From Sphingobium sp. 15-1 (GTDB taxonomy: Bacteria > Pseudomonadota > Alphaproteobacteria > Sphingomonadales > Sphingomonadaceae), in the NCBI RefSeq assembly GCF_013375535.1, contig NZ_JABXJG010000002.1:992001-1056000 (forward strand): DNA of 64,000 nt, in the 5' to 3' direction. Shown here piece by piece: positions 8,380 through 18,261 of this stretch; positions within the stretch are counted from its first letter, which is position 1, and every line of letters begins with the position of its first letter. The notes beneath the pieces were generated by a model, which was given only the letters and a program-made list of their open reading frames with translations, had not been told where the DNA came from and did no database searches. Both the position numbers and the translations under genes were made by a program.

Positions 8380-10454
8380 CCGACCTGACCGCCATCCCCT
8401 CGCTCCCCGACGCGCTGGCCCGCTGCCTTTCCCTGCGCGGCCATGGGGTGAGCGCGGCAGTGCTGCGCGCAGCCATCGGAACAAGCGGCAATCCGGACGA
8501 CATGCTGCGCGGCCTCACCGAACTGGGCATCGGCGCCAGCCTGATCCCGGCGCGGGCGGTGAGCGACGATTTGCTGCCGGTGGTCGCCCTGCTGGCCGAC
8601 GGTCTGCTGCTGGTGGCGGTGCGGCGCGACGGCGACGTCCTGATCGACGCGGCGGGGGTGAGCATCGGCGTGGACGAAGTGACGCGCTGCATCGCCTTCG
8701 CCCCGCCGGCCGCGATGGATGGGCGCGCCGACGATCTGGTGAAGGCGACGGGCAGCGGCTGGTTCTGGCCCGTGCTGTGGCGCCATCGCCGCTATTTTTA
8801 CGAGGCGGCGGCGCTGTCGGCGGTGATCAACCTGCTCTCGCTGGCGGGGATCATCTTCATGATGACGGTCTATGACCGGATATTGCCCAATCTCGCCTTC
8901 GTGACGCTCTGGTCGTTGCTGGCGGGAGTCGCGATCGCCTGCCTGTTCGAATTCGTCTCGCGCACCATCCGCTCGCACGCGCTGGACGCGGCGGGGAAGA
9001 AGATCGACCTGATCCTGGGCGATGCGGTCTTTTCCCGCGTGCTCGCCACCCGGCTGGAGGCGCGGGCGCAATCCTCCGGCGCCTTCGCCAATGTGCTGAA
9101 GGAATTCGAGTCGGTCCGTTCCTTCGTCACAAGCGCGACGCTGACCACCATTGCCGACCTGCCCTTCGCGCTGCTGTTCCTGACGGTCTGCGCGCTGATC
9201 GGCGGGCCGCTGGTCGCGGTGCCCTTGCTGGCCTTCATCGCCGTGCTGGCTCTCTCGCTGCTCGTGCAGATCCCGATGGCGAAACTCGCCCGCGAAAATC
9301 TGCGCGAGGCGGCGGTGCGGCACGGCACGGTGATCGAAAGCCTGGAGGGGCTGGAGACGCTGAAGGCCCTGCGCGCCGAAGGGCGGATGCGGCGGCGGCA
9401 TGAAATCTCCAGCGGCTTCATCGCGGATCGGGCGCTGATCAGCCAGCGCTGGTCCAATCTGGCGCTCAACATCACCATCGCTGTGCAGCAGATCGGCGCA
9501 GCAGTGCTGCTCGCCTGGGGGGTCTATCTCGCCAGCATCGGCCAGACCACGGCGGGGGCGCTGGTCGCCTGCGTGCAATTGAGCAGCCGGTCGCTGGCGC
9601 CGCTGGTGACGCTTTCCTCGCTGGCGGTGCGCTTCCAGCAGGTGCGCTCGGCGCTCGCCAGCCTGAACCAGATCATGGCCCTGCCGCTGGACCGCGACCC
9701 CAGCCGCCATCTTCTCTCCAACGATGCCTGGCGCGGCGACGTGGAACTGCGCCACGTCAGCTTCGCCTATGAACAGGGCGCGCAATCGGCGCTCAGCGAC
9801 GTGTCGCTCAGCATCAGGCGGGGCGAAAAGGTCGCGATCCTCGGCCGCATCGGCAGCGGCAAGTCGACCCTGCTGCGGATGCTGGCCGCGCTCTACCGGC
9901 CGCAGGAGGGGCAGGTCTTTCTCGACGGCGTCGACATGACCGCCATCGAGCCTGCCGATATTCGCTCGACCCTGTTGCTGGTCGGGCAGGATGCGCGGCT
10001 GTTCCATGGGACTTTGCGCGACAATCTGCTGGTGGGGGCGCCGCAGGCGAGCGACCAGCGGCTGTTGCAGGTGGCGCAGGATACGGGGGTGACGGCGCTG
10101 GCGGGCGCGCATCCCTTGGGGTTCGACCGGGGGGTCGGTGAGCGCGGCGACACGCTGTCGGGCGGCCAACGCCAGACCGTGGCGGTCGCGCGCTCGCTCA
10201 TGGCGGAGGCGGCTGTCTTTCTGTTCGACGAGCCGACCTCCGCCATGGATCAGCAATCGGAGGCGGAGGTGCTGCGCAGCATCGCCGCGCTGGCGGATCG
10301 CGGCGCGGGCTATGTGATCGTGACGCATAAGAACTCGATCCTGCCGTTGGTCGACCGGGTGATCATCATGGATGCGGGCCGGGTCATCGCGGACGGCCCA
10401 CGCGACGCCGTGCTGAAGGCGCTCTCCGAAGGCAAGGTGAGGTCGGCGGCATGA
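8376..10454 (+). CDS. Type I secretion ABC transporter (ATPase-permease)
   Basis: 692 residues. The N-terminal about 120 residues form a C39-peptidase-like domain with no catalytic Cys at the expected place, as in LapB/HlyB-type exporters that do not cleave their substrate. A six-helix permease follows (about 145-430), then an ATPase: Walker A GRIGSGKST (about 490), signature LSGGQRQ (about 595), Walker B VFLFDEPTS (about 614) and switch His in VTHKN. It would power export of the giant RTX/Ig-like protein at 11.7-17.8 kb. GTG start overlapping tolC; its own stop overlaps the HlyD start (ATGA). Confidence 0.92.
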   Translation: MTDLTAIPSLPDALARCLSLRGHGVSAAVLRAAIGTSGNPDDMLRGLTELGIGASLIPARAVSDDLLPVVALLADGLLLVAVRRDGDVLIDAAGVSIGVDEVTRCIAFAPPAAMDGRADDLVKATGSGWFWPVLWRHRRYFYEAAALSAVINLLSLAGIIFMMTVYDRILPNLAFVTLWSLLAGVAIACLFEFVSRTIRSHALDAAGKKIDLILGDAVFSRVLATRLEARAQSSGAFANVLKEFESVRSFVTSATLTTIADLPFALLFLTVCALIGGPLVAVPLLAFIAVLALSLLVQIPMAKLARENLREAAVRHGTVIESLEGLETLKALRAEGRMRRRHEISSGFIADRALISQRWSNLALNITIAVQQIGAAVLLAWGVYLASIGQTTAGALVACVQLSSRSLAPLVTLSSLAVRFQQVRSALASLNQIMALPLDRDPSRHLLSNDAWRGDVELRHVSFAYEQGAQSALSDVSLSIRRGEKVAILGRIGSGKSTLLRMLAALYRPQEGQVFLDGVDMTAIEPADIRSTLLLVGQDARLFHGTLRDNLLVGAPQASDQRLLQVAQDTGVTALAGAHPLGFDRGVGERGDTLSGGQRQTVAVARSLMAEAAVFLFDEPTSAMDQQSEAEVLRSIAALADRGAGYVIVTHKNSILPLVDRVIIMDAGRVIADGPRDAVLKALSEGKVRSAA

Positions 10455-11638
10455 CTATGCTTTCCGCCCTGCGTTCGCCGCTGGCCGTGGCCGGGATGCG
10501 GGACCGGCATCCGGGTTGGCTGGTCTTTTCGCTGCTGCTGCTGGCTTTGCTGACCGCGTTGCTGGTGTGGTCGCGCTTCGCCGTGCTGGAGGAAGTGACC
10601 ACCGGCGCGGCGCAGATCGTGCCGTCGGGCAAGGTGCAGACGATCCAGAGCCTGGAGGGCGGCATCGTCTCCGCGCTCAAGGTGCATGAGGGCGATCTGG
10701 TCGAGGCGGGCCAGCCGCTGATCGTGATCGACCCGACGCGGGCGGAATCCTCCTTCAACGAGATGGAGCGGCGGCGGCGGTCCCTGCTCGCTTCGGCGGC
10801 GCGGCTGCGGGCGGAGGCAAGCGGCCTCCCCCTCTCCTTCCCCAAGGACATATCCGGCGATGGCGATCTGATCCGCTACGAGACGGAGACCTATCGCGTG
10901 CGCAGGGCGGCGGTGGATCAATCGACCGCGGCGCTGTCCGGCTCCATCGCGCTGATGCGGCGCGAGCTGGGGATCACCGCGCCCATGGCCGCGCGCGGGC
11001 TGGTGCCGGAGGTCGACGTGCTGCGCCTGCGCCGCCAGATCAACGACGCCCAGACTCAGATCAGCGAGCGGACCAATCGCTATCGGGCGGACGCGGGCAC
11101 GGAACTGTCCAAGGTGGAGAGCGAACTGGCGCAGGTGTCGGAGGTCGTGACTGGCCGCCGCGACGCGCTGGACCGCACGGTGCTGCGCGCGCCGGTGCGG
11201 GGCACGGTCAAGAATGTGCAGGTGACGACCATCGGCGGCGTGGTCCAGCCGGGCGCGGCGGTGCTGGAGATCGTGCCGTTCCGCGACGTGCTGCTGGTGG
11301 AGGCGAAAATACGGCCGTCCGACGTCGCCTTCATCCGGCCGGGGCAGGACGCGACGGTGAAGCTCGCCGCCTATAATTACCTCGTCTACGGGTCGCTGAA
11401 GGGCAAGGTCGAGACGATCAGCCCCGACACGCTGCGCGAGGACCGCAAGCCCAATGAGGAAGCCTTTTACCGCGTGCTGATCAGCACCGGGCAGTCCTCG
11501 CTCATTCACGACGGCAGGCCGCTGCCCATCATTCCCGGCATGACCGGCACGGTCGAGATACTGACCGGGCGGCGGACCGTGTGGGATTATTTCCTGCGGC
11601 CGGTGCTCAAGATCGAGGAAGCGTTCCGGGAACGCTGA
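10451..11638 (+). CDS. HlyD-family periplasmic adaptor of the type I secretion system
   Basis: 395 residues. A short cytoplasmic N-terminus and one membrane helix (about 23-45, WLVFSLLLLALLTALLVW) are followed by a biotinyl-lipoyl-like half motif (IQSLEGGIVSALKVHEGDLV), a long coiled coil (about 100-235) and a beta-barrel region with RAPVRGTVKNVQ and the conserved end PGMTGTVEILTGRRTVWDYF. It is predicted to bridge the ABC transporter and TolC. It starts within the stop of the ABC gene and precedes the substrate gene by 37 bp. Confidence 0.91.
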   Translation: MTMLSALRSPLAVAGMRDRHPGWLVFSLLLLALLTALLVWSRFAVLEEVTTGAAQIVPSGKVQTIQSLEGGIVSALKVHEGDLVEAGQPLIVIDPTRAESSFNEMERRRRSLLASAARLRAEASGLPLSFPKDISGDGDLIRYETETYRVRRAAVDQSTAALSGSIALMRRELGITAPMAARGLVPEVDVLRLRRQINDAQTQISERTNRYRADAGTELSKVESELAQVSEVVTGRRDALDRTVLRAPVRGTVKNVQVTTIGGVVQPGAAVLEIVPFRDVLLVEAKIRPSDVAFIRPGQDATVKLAAYNYLVYGSLKGKVETISPDTLREDRKPNEEAFYRVLISTGQSSLIHDGRPLPIIPGMTGTVEILTGRRTVWDYFLRPVLKIEEAFRER

Positions 11639-11675
11639 AGAGACATTCACAGACGATGCAACAGGGGAGTTTCGC

Positions 11676-14600
11676 ATGAAGATCGTGGCGAAGATTTCGA
11701 CCAAGTCGGGGAAGCTGGTCCGCACGGTTGCGCTTGGCAAGGGCGCGAACCTGCTGACGGCGGACAAGGACGCCCTTGTCGCGATCGTCGATGAAGCGAC
11801 CGGCAAGACGGTCGACGGCGCGCATTATGTCCGGCACGGCGGCGAAGTGACCGTGCAGGTGCCGGACGCCGCCTTTGCCGAGGCCGGAAACGGGATGGGC
11901 GAAGCGGCGGGCGCGGCGCAGGACGCTCCGGCCCCGGCGGAAACGCCCCCTGCCGCTCCGGCGGCCGGCGCGGGCGCGGGCGGCAATGGATTGGCCTTCG
12001 GCATATTGGGCGGACTGGCGGCGGTCGGCGGCATCGCCGCTGCGGCGGGCGGTGGCGGCGGCAAGGCCAAGGACACCAGCGCGCCTGTCGCGCCCACCGG
12101 CCTGGCGCTCGCGGCGGCGGACGATACGGGCAGCTCCAGCAGCGACCGGATCACGAAACAGACCAGCGCCCTCACCATCACGGGTTCGGCGGAGGCCGGG
12201 GCCACGGTGACGCTGCGCGACGGCAGCACGGTGCTGGGGACCGGAACGGCGGGCAGCAGCGGCGCCTTCAGCATCGACGTGTCGCTCAGCGAAGGCGCGC
12301 ACAGCATCACCGCCACCGCGACCGATGCGGCGGGCAATGCCGGAACAGCCTCTTCGGCTCTGGCGATCACGGTCGATGCGACCGCGCCGACCGTGGCGAT
12401 CAGCGCGACTCCGGCTGCCCTGGTGGCTGGCCAGACGGCGACGGTGACCTTCAGCTTCAGCGAGGCGCCGGCCGGGTTCGACGCAAGCGACATCAGCCTT
12501 TCGGGCGGGACGCTCAGCAATCTGACCGTTTCGCCCGGCAACGCCAATGTCTATACGGCGACGCTGACGCCGACGGGCGCGGTGACCATCTCGGTCGCGG
12601 GCGGCGCCTTTGCCGATGCGGCGGGCAATGCGAGCGGGGCGGCTTCGCTGGCCGTCGCCTTCGATCCCGGCGCGAGCGGTTCGGCCATTGACGGCTATAT
12701 CGCGAACGCCCTGGTCTTCCGCGATGCCGATGGCGACGGCGTCTGGGATCATGAGAGCTTCACCGACAGCAACAATAATGGCGTGCGCGACGCGGGCGAG
12801 GCCTTTGTCGACGCCAATGGCGACGGCCAGTTCACCGCCGAATATCACACGACCACCGACGCGCAGGGCAATTTCAGCGGCCTGTTCGGCACCGGCCAGA
12901 TCGTCCTGACGCCGCTGGTCGCGGGCGACGGCACCAACCTGTCGCGCGACATTTCGACCGGCATCGCCTTCACCGGCAAGCTGAGCGCGCCCGACGGATC
13001 GAGCGTCGTCACGCCGCTCACCACCATCGTCGCCGCGCTGGCGGGGACCGGGGCGAATGCCACGCAGATCGCCAGCGCGGAGGCGCAGGTGAAGGCGGCG
13101 CTGGGTCTTGACGCTTCGCTGAACCTCGCCAGCTATGATCCGATCGCCGTGGTGGCGGGATCGACCGATGCCGCCGCGCTCGCCAATGCGGTCGCGGTGC
13201 AGAAGGCGGCGATCCAGGTCGCCAACATCCTGTCCGTCATGGCCAGCGCGACCGAGGCGGCGGGCAGCGGCGCGGCGGCGGGGCTGAACGCCGCCGTCAC
13301 CGCCATTGCGGGGCAGGTCGCGGGCGGCAGCGTCGATCTGACCAGCAGCGCGGCCATCGACCAGATCGTGCAGGCGGTCGCGGCGACCGGCGGGACCGGC
13401 ATCACCGCGCAGGCGGCGGCGATCAGCAGCTCGCTCGCCAACGTCAATCTGACCATCGCGCAGGCCAGCGGCAGCAGCGCGATCGACACGCTGACGGCGG
13501 TCGCCACCTCGCAGATCGTGGCGCAGGAAACGCTGGCAACGGAAGTGAGTACAGCGGTCGGCGGCGGGACGGCGCTGAACGGCAGCGCCTATCAGGGCAC
13601 GGCGCTGGCGGAGAAGATCGACGACGCGGCGGGCCAGGTGCAGGTGATCGTGCCGACCACGCCCCCGGCGGGCGCGCTGGGCGCGCCGGACCGGCCGGTG
13701 GTGGACGACGGCGCGCGCATCTCCGCGGCGGAGGCGGCGGACGGCGTAGTCGTATCGGTCGGTCTGGGCGCCAATAGCGGGGTCGCGGCGGGCGATACGC
13801 TGCGGCTGTCGATCGGCGGGGTCGAGGTCAAGGCGGTGACGTTGAGCGCAGGCGACATTGCCGCCGGCACCGTCGGCATTGCGTTGGCGGCGAGCGATCT
13901 GGGCGCGGACGGCGCCAAGTCGATCACGGCGGGCTTCGTGTCGGCGGCGGGCCTGGCAGGCGCGGTGTCGCTGCCCGCCGCGGTGACGCTCGACACCCTT
14001 CCCCCTGCCGCGCCGAGCGCGCTGGCGGTGACGGAAGGACCGCTGCTGACCGCGCGCGAAGCGGCGGACGGCACCAGCATCATCGGCACGGTCGAGGCGG
14101 GCAACAGCGTGACGCTGACCCTGACCAACGGCGCGCAGACGCTGGTCAAGCAGGCAGTGGTGACCGGCACGGCCTTCGCGGTCGTCCTGTCCGAAGCGGA
14201 GATCGCTGGGCTGGGCGAAGGCGCGGTGCGCTATTCGGCGGTGGCGACCGACGCGGCGGGCAACAGCAGCGCGCCGTCGCTGACCGGGCAATATTTCTAC
14301 ACGACGGAAACCATCGTCGACGCAAGCACACGGATCGACGGCGCCGAAGCGCGGTTGCTGGGCGATGAGGAGAATGCGCTGCGGCTGACCGCGCTGTCGG
14401 GCGGCGGCTTCGCGGTCAACTGGACGGTCGATACCAATGGCGACGGCGATGTCGACGGCCTTGCCATTCAGCGCTTCGCCGCCGATGGCAGCAAGGATGG
14501 CGGCATCATCCTGTTGCGGGGGATTTCCCAGCAACTGATCAACAGCGAAAATGACGAGCAGGCATTCGACCTGCAGGCGCTCGGCAATGGCGGCTATGCG

Positions 14601-17600
14601 CTGACCTATGCGCTGGAGCTGGAGGATGTCGGGCGGCCGATCGGTTTCAACCCGCAGGTGACCTCCACCATCCTGGTCGGCCAGCCGACCGACATCTTCA
14701 TCCAGTCGGCGCCCGCCAACGCCGTCTTCATCCTGGCTGGCCTCGGCAATGACGGGCTGACCAAGACCATCACCCTGACGCCGGGCAACGGCCGCATCGA
14801 AATCACCCAGGCGATGCTGGACCAGTTCGCGACCGACAATCGCCTGACGCTGAACGTCGCCGGCCTCACCACCGGGCAGCAGGTCAACGTCTTCGTCAAC
14901 GCGCTGGAGGATTGGCATTATGATCCGGCGGCGGCGCTGGAGCATCTGAGCGTCAGCCGCACGGTGGCGAACGGCGTCGGCGTGATCGCGACGCCGACCG
15001 GCCATCCGGAGGGCTTCCATATCGACGCCGCCGTCGGCACGCCGACCTTCGTCAACATGCAGATCACGCCCAACGGCGCGACCGGCATCGACATCAGCGG
15101 CGTGACCGGCGCCATGCAGCTTCCCAACGGCGCGATCCAGATCAACGGCGTGGTCGCGGACGCGAACGGCGTCTATCATGTGCCGCAGGCGCTGCTCGAC
15201 CAGTTGGCCGGGCATGATTATCAGGCGATCCTGATCGTCGGCGGCCTCACCAACGGCAGCACCATCACCGGCACCGTCGACGTGCGGCAGCCAGTCGCCG
15301 CGCCGGAGGGCGTGTTCGTCCAGACCTTCGACGCGCAGGGCCTGTCGGTCAGCGAAAGCGCGCGGCTGGATGGAGCGGAATCGCGCTTCTACGGCGATGA
15401 CGACGATAATGGCGTGCGCGTCACGCCGCTGTCGGGGGGCGGCTTCGTCGTCAACTGGGTGGTGGACGCCGATCATGACGACCAGGGCGATGGCTTTGCG
15501 GTGCAGCGCTTCGCCGCCGACGGCAGCAAGGTCGGCGGGGTCGTGCTGTTGCAGGGCATTGCCCAGCAATTGATCGACTATGCCGCCGATGAGGATGTTC
15601 CCTTCGACCTGCAGGCGCTGGAAAATGGCGGCTATGTGCTGGCCTATGCGCTGGCGCGGCCGGAGGTGGGGCAGTTCGTCACCTTCAGCCCGTCGCTGAC
15701 CGGCGTGCCGATCATCGGGGAGCCCGCCAACATCTATCTGGGCAATCCACCCGCCAATGCCAGCTTCGCCCTGACCGGGCTTGGCATGGATGGGCTGACC
15801 AAGTCGGTGGCGGTGACCGTGGTCGACGGAGAGATCGCGATCACCCAGGCGATCCTCGATCAATTCTCCATCGACCATCGCCTGTCGCTGACGGTCACCG
15901 GCCTCACCAGCGGGCAGACCGTCCCGGTTTCCATCTATGCGGAGGAAATCCAGCAATATGATCCGGCGGCGGAGCTGATGCAGCAGACGTCCAGCCGCCA
16001 GGTCACGGGCAACGGCGCGGGCGTGGTGACGGCGCCCACGCTCCATGCCGAAAGCTTCCACATCGATTCCGCATCCGGCACGCCGACCAACGTCAATCTG
16101 CAGATCGCGCCCAGCGGCGGCGCGTTCCTCGATGTCAGCGGCATCGCCAATGCCACCCGCCTGCCCAACGGCGTGATCCTGATCAGCGGCGTCACGGCGG
16201 ACGCGAACGGCAATTATGCCGTTCCGCAGGCGCTGCTCGCCCAGCTTGCAGGCCATGATTATCAGGCGATCCTGGTCGCCAACGGCCTGACCGCCGGGTC
16301 CACCATCACCGGCACGGTCACCGCGCGCACGCCGCATGTGCTGCCCGAGGGGCTGTTCGTCCAGACCTTCGACGCCAATGGCGTGGCGGGCGTCGATACC
16401 GGCCCGCGGCTGGACGGCCCGGACAGCCGTATCTCCGGCGATGACGAGGATAATGGGCTGCGCGTCACGCCGCTGACTGGCGGGGGCTTTGCCGTCAGTT
16501 GGGTGGTCGACGCCGATGGCGACGACCGGGCCGACGGGCTGGCGGTGCAGCGCTTCGCCGCCGACGGCAGCAAGTCGGGCGGCGTCGTGCATCTGCAGGG
16601 CATCGCATCGCAGCTTTCCGATGCAGATGGCGATTCCATCGCCTTCGATCTGCAGGCGCTCGACAATGGCGGCTATGCGCTGAGCTACGCGCTGGAACCC
16701 GAGGAGGTCGGACGGCAGATCGTCTTCACCCCGCAATTCACCAGCACGGCCATCGTCGGTCAGCCCGTCGGACTCTATGTCGGCTCGGCCCCTACCGGCG
16801 CCAGCTTCGCGCTGGTGGGCCAGGGCACGGACGGCCTGTCGAAGACGGTCGCCCTGACGGCGGTCGACGGCGCCATCCAGATCGACCGGACGATCCTCGA
16901 CCAGTTCGCGCTGGACAATCGCCTGACGTTGACGGTCAGCGGCCTTGCCGCAGGGGAGAATGCGACCGTATCCGCCTATGTGCTGGAGGATCAGCGCTAT
17001 GATCCGGCGGCAGGGCTGCATGAGGTGGGCAGCAGCCTTCAGGTCGGGCCGGGCGGCTTTGGCGTCATCGCCACCGGCGCGGGTCATGCCGAGGCGTTCC
17101 ATATCGACTCCGCCGTCGGCACGCCGACCACGGTGCTGCTGCAAGTGACGCCCAACGGCGCGACGCAGATCGACCTGAGCGGCATCGCCAACGCGAACCC
17201 CCTGCCGACGGGCGCGATCAGCATCGGCGGACTGACGGCGGATGCCGACGGCTTCTACCATGTGCCGCAGGCGTTGCTCGACCAGTTGGCGGGGCATGAT
17301 TATCAGGCCGTGCTGATCGTCGGCGGCCTCACCGCCGGGTCGACCGTCACCGGCACGATCAGCGTGCGGGAACCGGCGGAGGTGCCGGAGGGCGTGTTCG
17401 TCCAGACCTTCGACGCCAATGGCGTGGCGACCAGCGCCGACCTGCATCTGAACGGGACGGCGGGGAACGACCTGCTGCTGGGCGATGCCGGCAACGATGT
17501 GCTGAACGGGCTTGACGGCAATGACGTCATCGATGGCGGCGCGGGCACCGACACGCTGACCGGCGGGGCCGGGGCCGACCTGTTCATCCTGGAGGCGCCG

Positions 17601-17834
17601 CATGGCCAGACGCTGTCGGTGGCCGACCTGATCACCGACTTCCAGGCCGGGATCGATCATCTGCGGCTGCCCGACAGCGTGACCTTCGCCAGCCTCCAGA
17701 TCGTGCAGGGCGATCCGGCGGCCAATGGCGGCAGCAGCAGCGAAAGCCTGATCATCGACAGCGGCAGCGGCGACATATTGGCGCGGCTGGCCAATGTGGA
17801 TGCGGCGGCGATCACCCAGGCGTCGTTCGCCTGA
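11676..17834 (+). CDS. Giant Bap/BapA-like adhesin, type I secretion substrate
   Basis: 2052 residues. In order: a BapA-prefix-like N-terminus (MKIVAKISTKSGKLVRTVAL); an Ala/Gly-rich hinge (about 75-130); bacterial Ig-like domains with DTSAPVAP and DATAPTVAIS linkers (about 130-330); an Asp-rich calcium-binding stretch (DADGDGVWDHESF, DANGDGQF; about 350-390); a helical region; then three tandem units of about 345 residues (starting about 880, 1223 and 1572). Each unit carries a DxDxDDxxDG-like site and a repeated HVPQALLDQLAGHDYQA-type segment. RTX nonapeptides (GNDVLNGLDGNDVIDGGAG; about 1926-1970) and a C-terminal T1SS signal region end the chain. No signal peptide, as expected. ATG with AGGGGAG upstream. 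Likely surface adhesion or biofilm role. Confidence 0.93.
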   Translation: MKIVAKISTKSGKLVRTVALGKGANLLTADKDALVAIVDEATGKTVDGAHYVRHGGEVTVQVPDAAFAEAGNGMGEAAGAAQDAPAPAETPPAAPAAGAGAGGNGLAFGILGGLAAVGGIAAAAGGGGGKAKDTSAPVAPTGLALAAADDTGSSSSDRITKQTSALTITGSAEAGATVTLRDGSTVLGTGTAGSSGAFSIDVSLSEGAHSITATATDAAGNAGTASSALAITVDATAPTVAISATPAALVAGQTATVTFSFSEAPAGFDASDISLSGGTLSNLTVSPGNANVYTATLTPTGAVTISVAGGAFADAAGNASGAASLAVAFDPGASGSAIDGYIANALVFRDADGDGVWDHESFTDSNNNGVRDAGEAFVDANGDGQFTAEYHTTTDAQGNFSGLFGTGQIVLTPLVAGDGTNLSRDISTGIAFTGKLSAPDGSSVVTPLTTIVAALAGTGANATQIASAEAQVKAALGLDASLNLASYDPIAVVAGSTDAAALANAVAVQKAAIQVANILSVMASATEAAGSGAAAGLNAAVTAIAGQVAGGSVDLTSSAAIDQIVQAVAATGGTGITAQAAAISSSLANVNLTIAQASGSSAIDTLTAVATSQIVAQETLATEVSTAVGGGTALNGSAYQGTALAEKIDDAAGQVQVIVPTTPPAGALGAPDRPVVDDGARISAAEAADGVVVSVGLGANSGVAAGDTLRLSIGGVEVKAVTLSAGDIAAGTVGIALAASDLGADGAKSITAGFVSAAGLAGAVSLPAAVTLDTLPPAAPSALAVTEGPLLTAREAADGTSIIGTVEAGNSVTLTLTNGAQTLVKQAVVTGTAFAVVLSEAEIAGLGEGAVRYSAVATDAAGNSSAPSLTGQYFYTTETIVDASTRIDGAEARLLGDEENALRLTALSGGGFAVNWTVDTNGDGDVDGLAIQRFAADGSKDGGIILLRGISQQLINSENDEQAFDLQALGNGGYALTYALELEDVGRPIGFNPQVTSTILVGQPTDIFIQSAPANAVFILAGLGNDGLTKTITLTPGNGRIEITQAMLDQFATDNRLTLNVAGLTTGQQVNVFVNALEDWHYDPAAALEHLSVSRTVANGVGVIATPTGHPEGFHIDAAVGTPTFVNMQITPNGATGIDISGVTGAMQLPNGAIQINGVVADANGVYHVPQALLDQLAGHDYQAILIVGGLTNGSTITGTVDVRQPVAAPEGVFVQTFDAQGLSVSESARLDGAESRFYGDDDDNGVRVTPLSGGGFVVNWVVDADHDDQGDGFAVQRFAADGSKVGGVVLLQGIAQQLIDYAADEDVPFDLQALENGGYVLAYALARPEVGQFVTFSPSLTGVPIIGEPANIYLGNPPANASFALTGLGMDGLTKSVAVTVVDGEIAITQAILDQFSIDHRLSLTVTGLTSGQTVPVSIYAEEIQQYDPAAELMQQTSSRQVTGNGAGVVTAPTLHAESFHIDSASGTPTNVNLQIAPSGGAFLDVSGIANATRLPNGVILISGVTADANGNYAVPQALLAQLAGHDYQAILVANGLTAGSTITGTVTARTPHVLPEGLFVQTFDANGVAGVDTGPRLDGPDSRISGDDEDNGLRVTPLTGGGFAVSWVVDADGDDRADGLAVQRFAADGSKSGGVVHLQGIASQLSDADGDSIAFDLQALDNGGYALSYALEPEEVGRQIVFTPQFTSTAIVGQPVGLYVGSAPTGASFALVGQGTDGLSKTVALTAVDGAIQIDRTILDQFALDNRLTLTVSGLAAGENATVSAYVLEDQRYDPAAGLHEVGSSLQVGPGGFGVIATGAGHAEAFHIDSAVGTPTTVLLQVTPNGATQIDLSGIANANPLPTGAISIGGLTADADGFYHVPQALLDQLAGHDYQAVLIVGGLTAGSTVTGTISVREPAEVPEGVFVQTFDANGVATSADLHLNGTAGNDLLLGDAGNDVLNGLDGNDVIDGGAGTDTLTGGAGADLFILEAPHGQTLSVADLITDFQAGIDHLRLPDSVTFASLQIVQGDPAANGGSSSESLIIDSGSGDILARLANVDAAAITQASFA

Positions 17835-17840
17835 CCCTCT

Positions 17841-17874
17841 CTCGCTCCCCTCCCGCAAGCAGGAGGGGAGCGAG
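17841..17874. terminator. Hairpin after the adhesin gene
   Basis: A perfect 13-bp stem (CTCGCTCCCCTCC / GGAGGGGAGCGAG) with an 8-base loop begins 7 bp after the adhesin stop. There is no U-run, so it may be a terminator or an isolated half of the family A intergenic repeat, whose arms it shares. Confidence 0.65.
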
Positions 17875-18261
17875 ACTTGCAGCCAAACCCGCTATCTGGC
17901 GGGCCCGGCTGTAACCGCCATGGACAAGGATGGTCGGGGCAGCCGGGCCCAGAGATCGCGCCAAGGGGGTTGGAGCGATGCCGCAGCCTCCCCGAGCGGT
18001 CAGCGGCCCCCTCATCATAATGCCGCCGCCCCTGCATGGCATCTGCGCAACATGCTGATCCGGCGGCGATTCAGGACGATGGCGCATGCGCCTTTGGAGG
18101 CATTGACGAAAGCGCCGCATCCCGCATCTGCAATGGCCATGGCGATTGGTTATCGGCACGGAATCTGCTATTCCTTGTCCATTGGATGGCACTGGCCAGA
18201 CCATCGCGCATGACGCCCGGCTGACCGTGCCGTCCCGGCATTTGGGCCGATGGAGGATGTC
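17875..18261. other. Gene-free stretch
   Basis: About 390 bp between the adhesin hairpin and the YbaK-like gene. Short open frames exist, but none has a ribosome-binding site or recognisable protein. It probably holds the promoter of the downstream gene; I see no clear -35/-10 pair. Confidence 0.5.

Noticed and set aside
8328..10328. A 666-codon minus-strand frame opposite the ABC transporter
   Set aside because: Low-complexity Arg/His/Gln-rich product, no ribosome site, and the plus-strand gene is certain.
11607..17858. A 2083-codon open frame on the minus strand opposite the adhesin gene
   Set aside because: It is an antisense shadow. The GC-rich codon pattern of the adhesin leaves this frame free of stops; the translation is Arg/Asp/Gly/Ala-rich, repeats follow those of the real gene, and no domain is recognisable.
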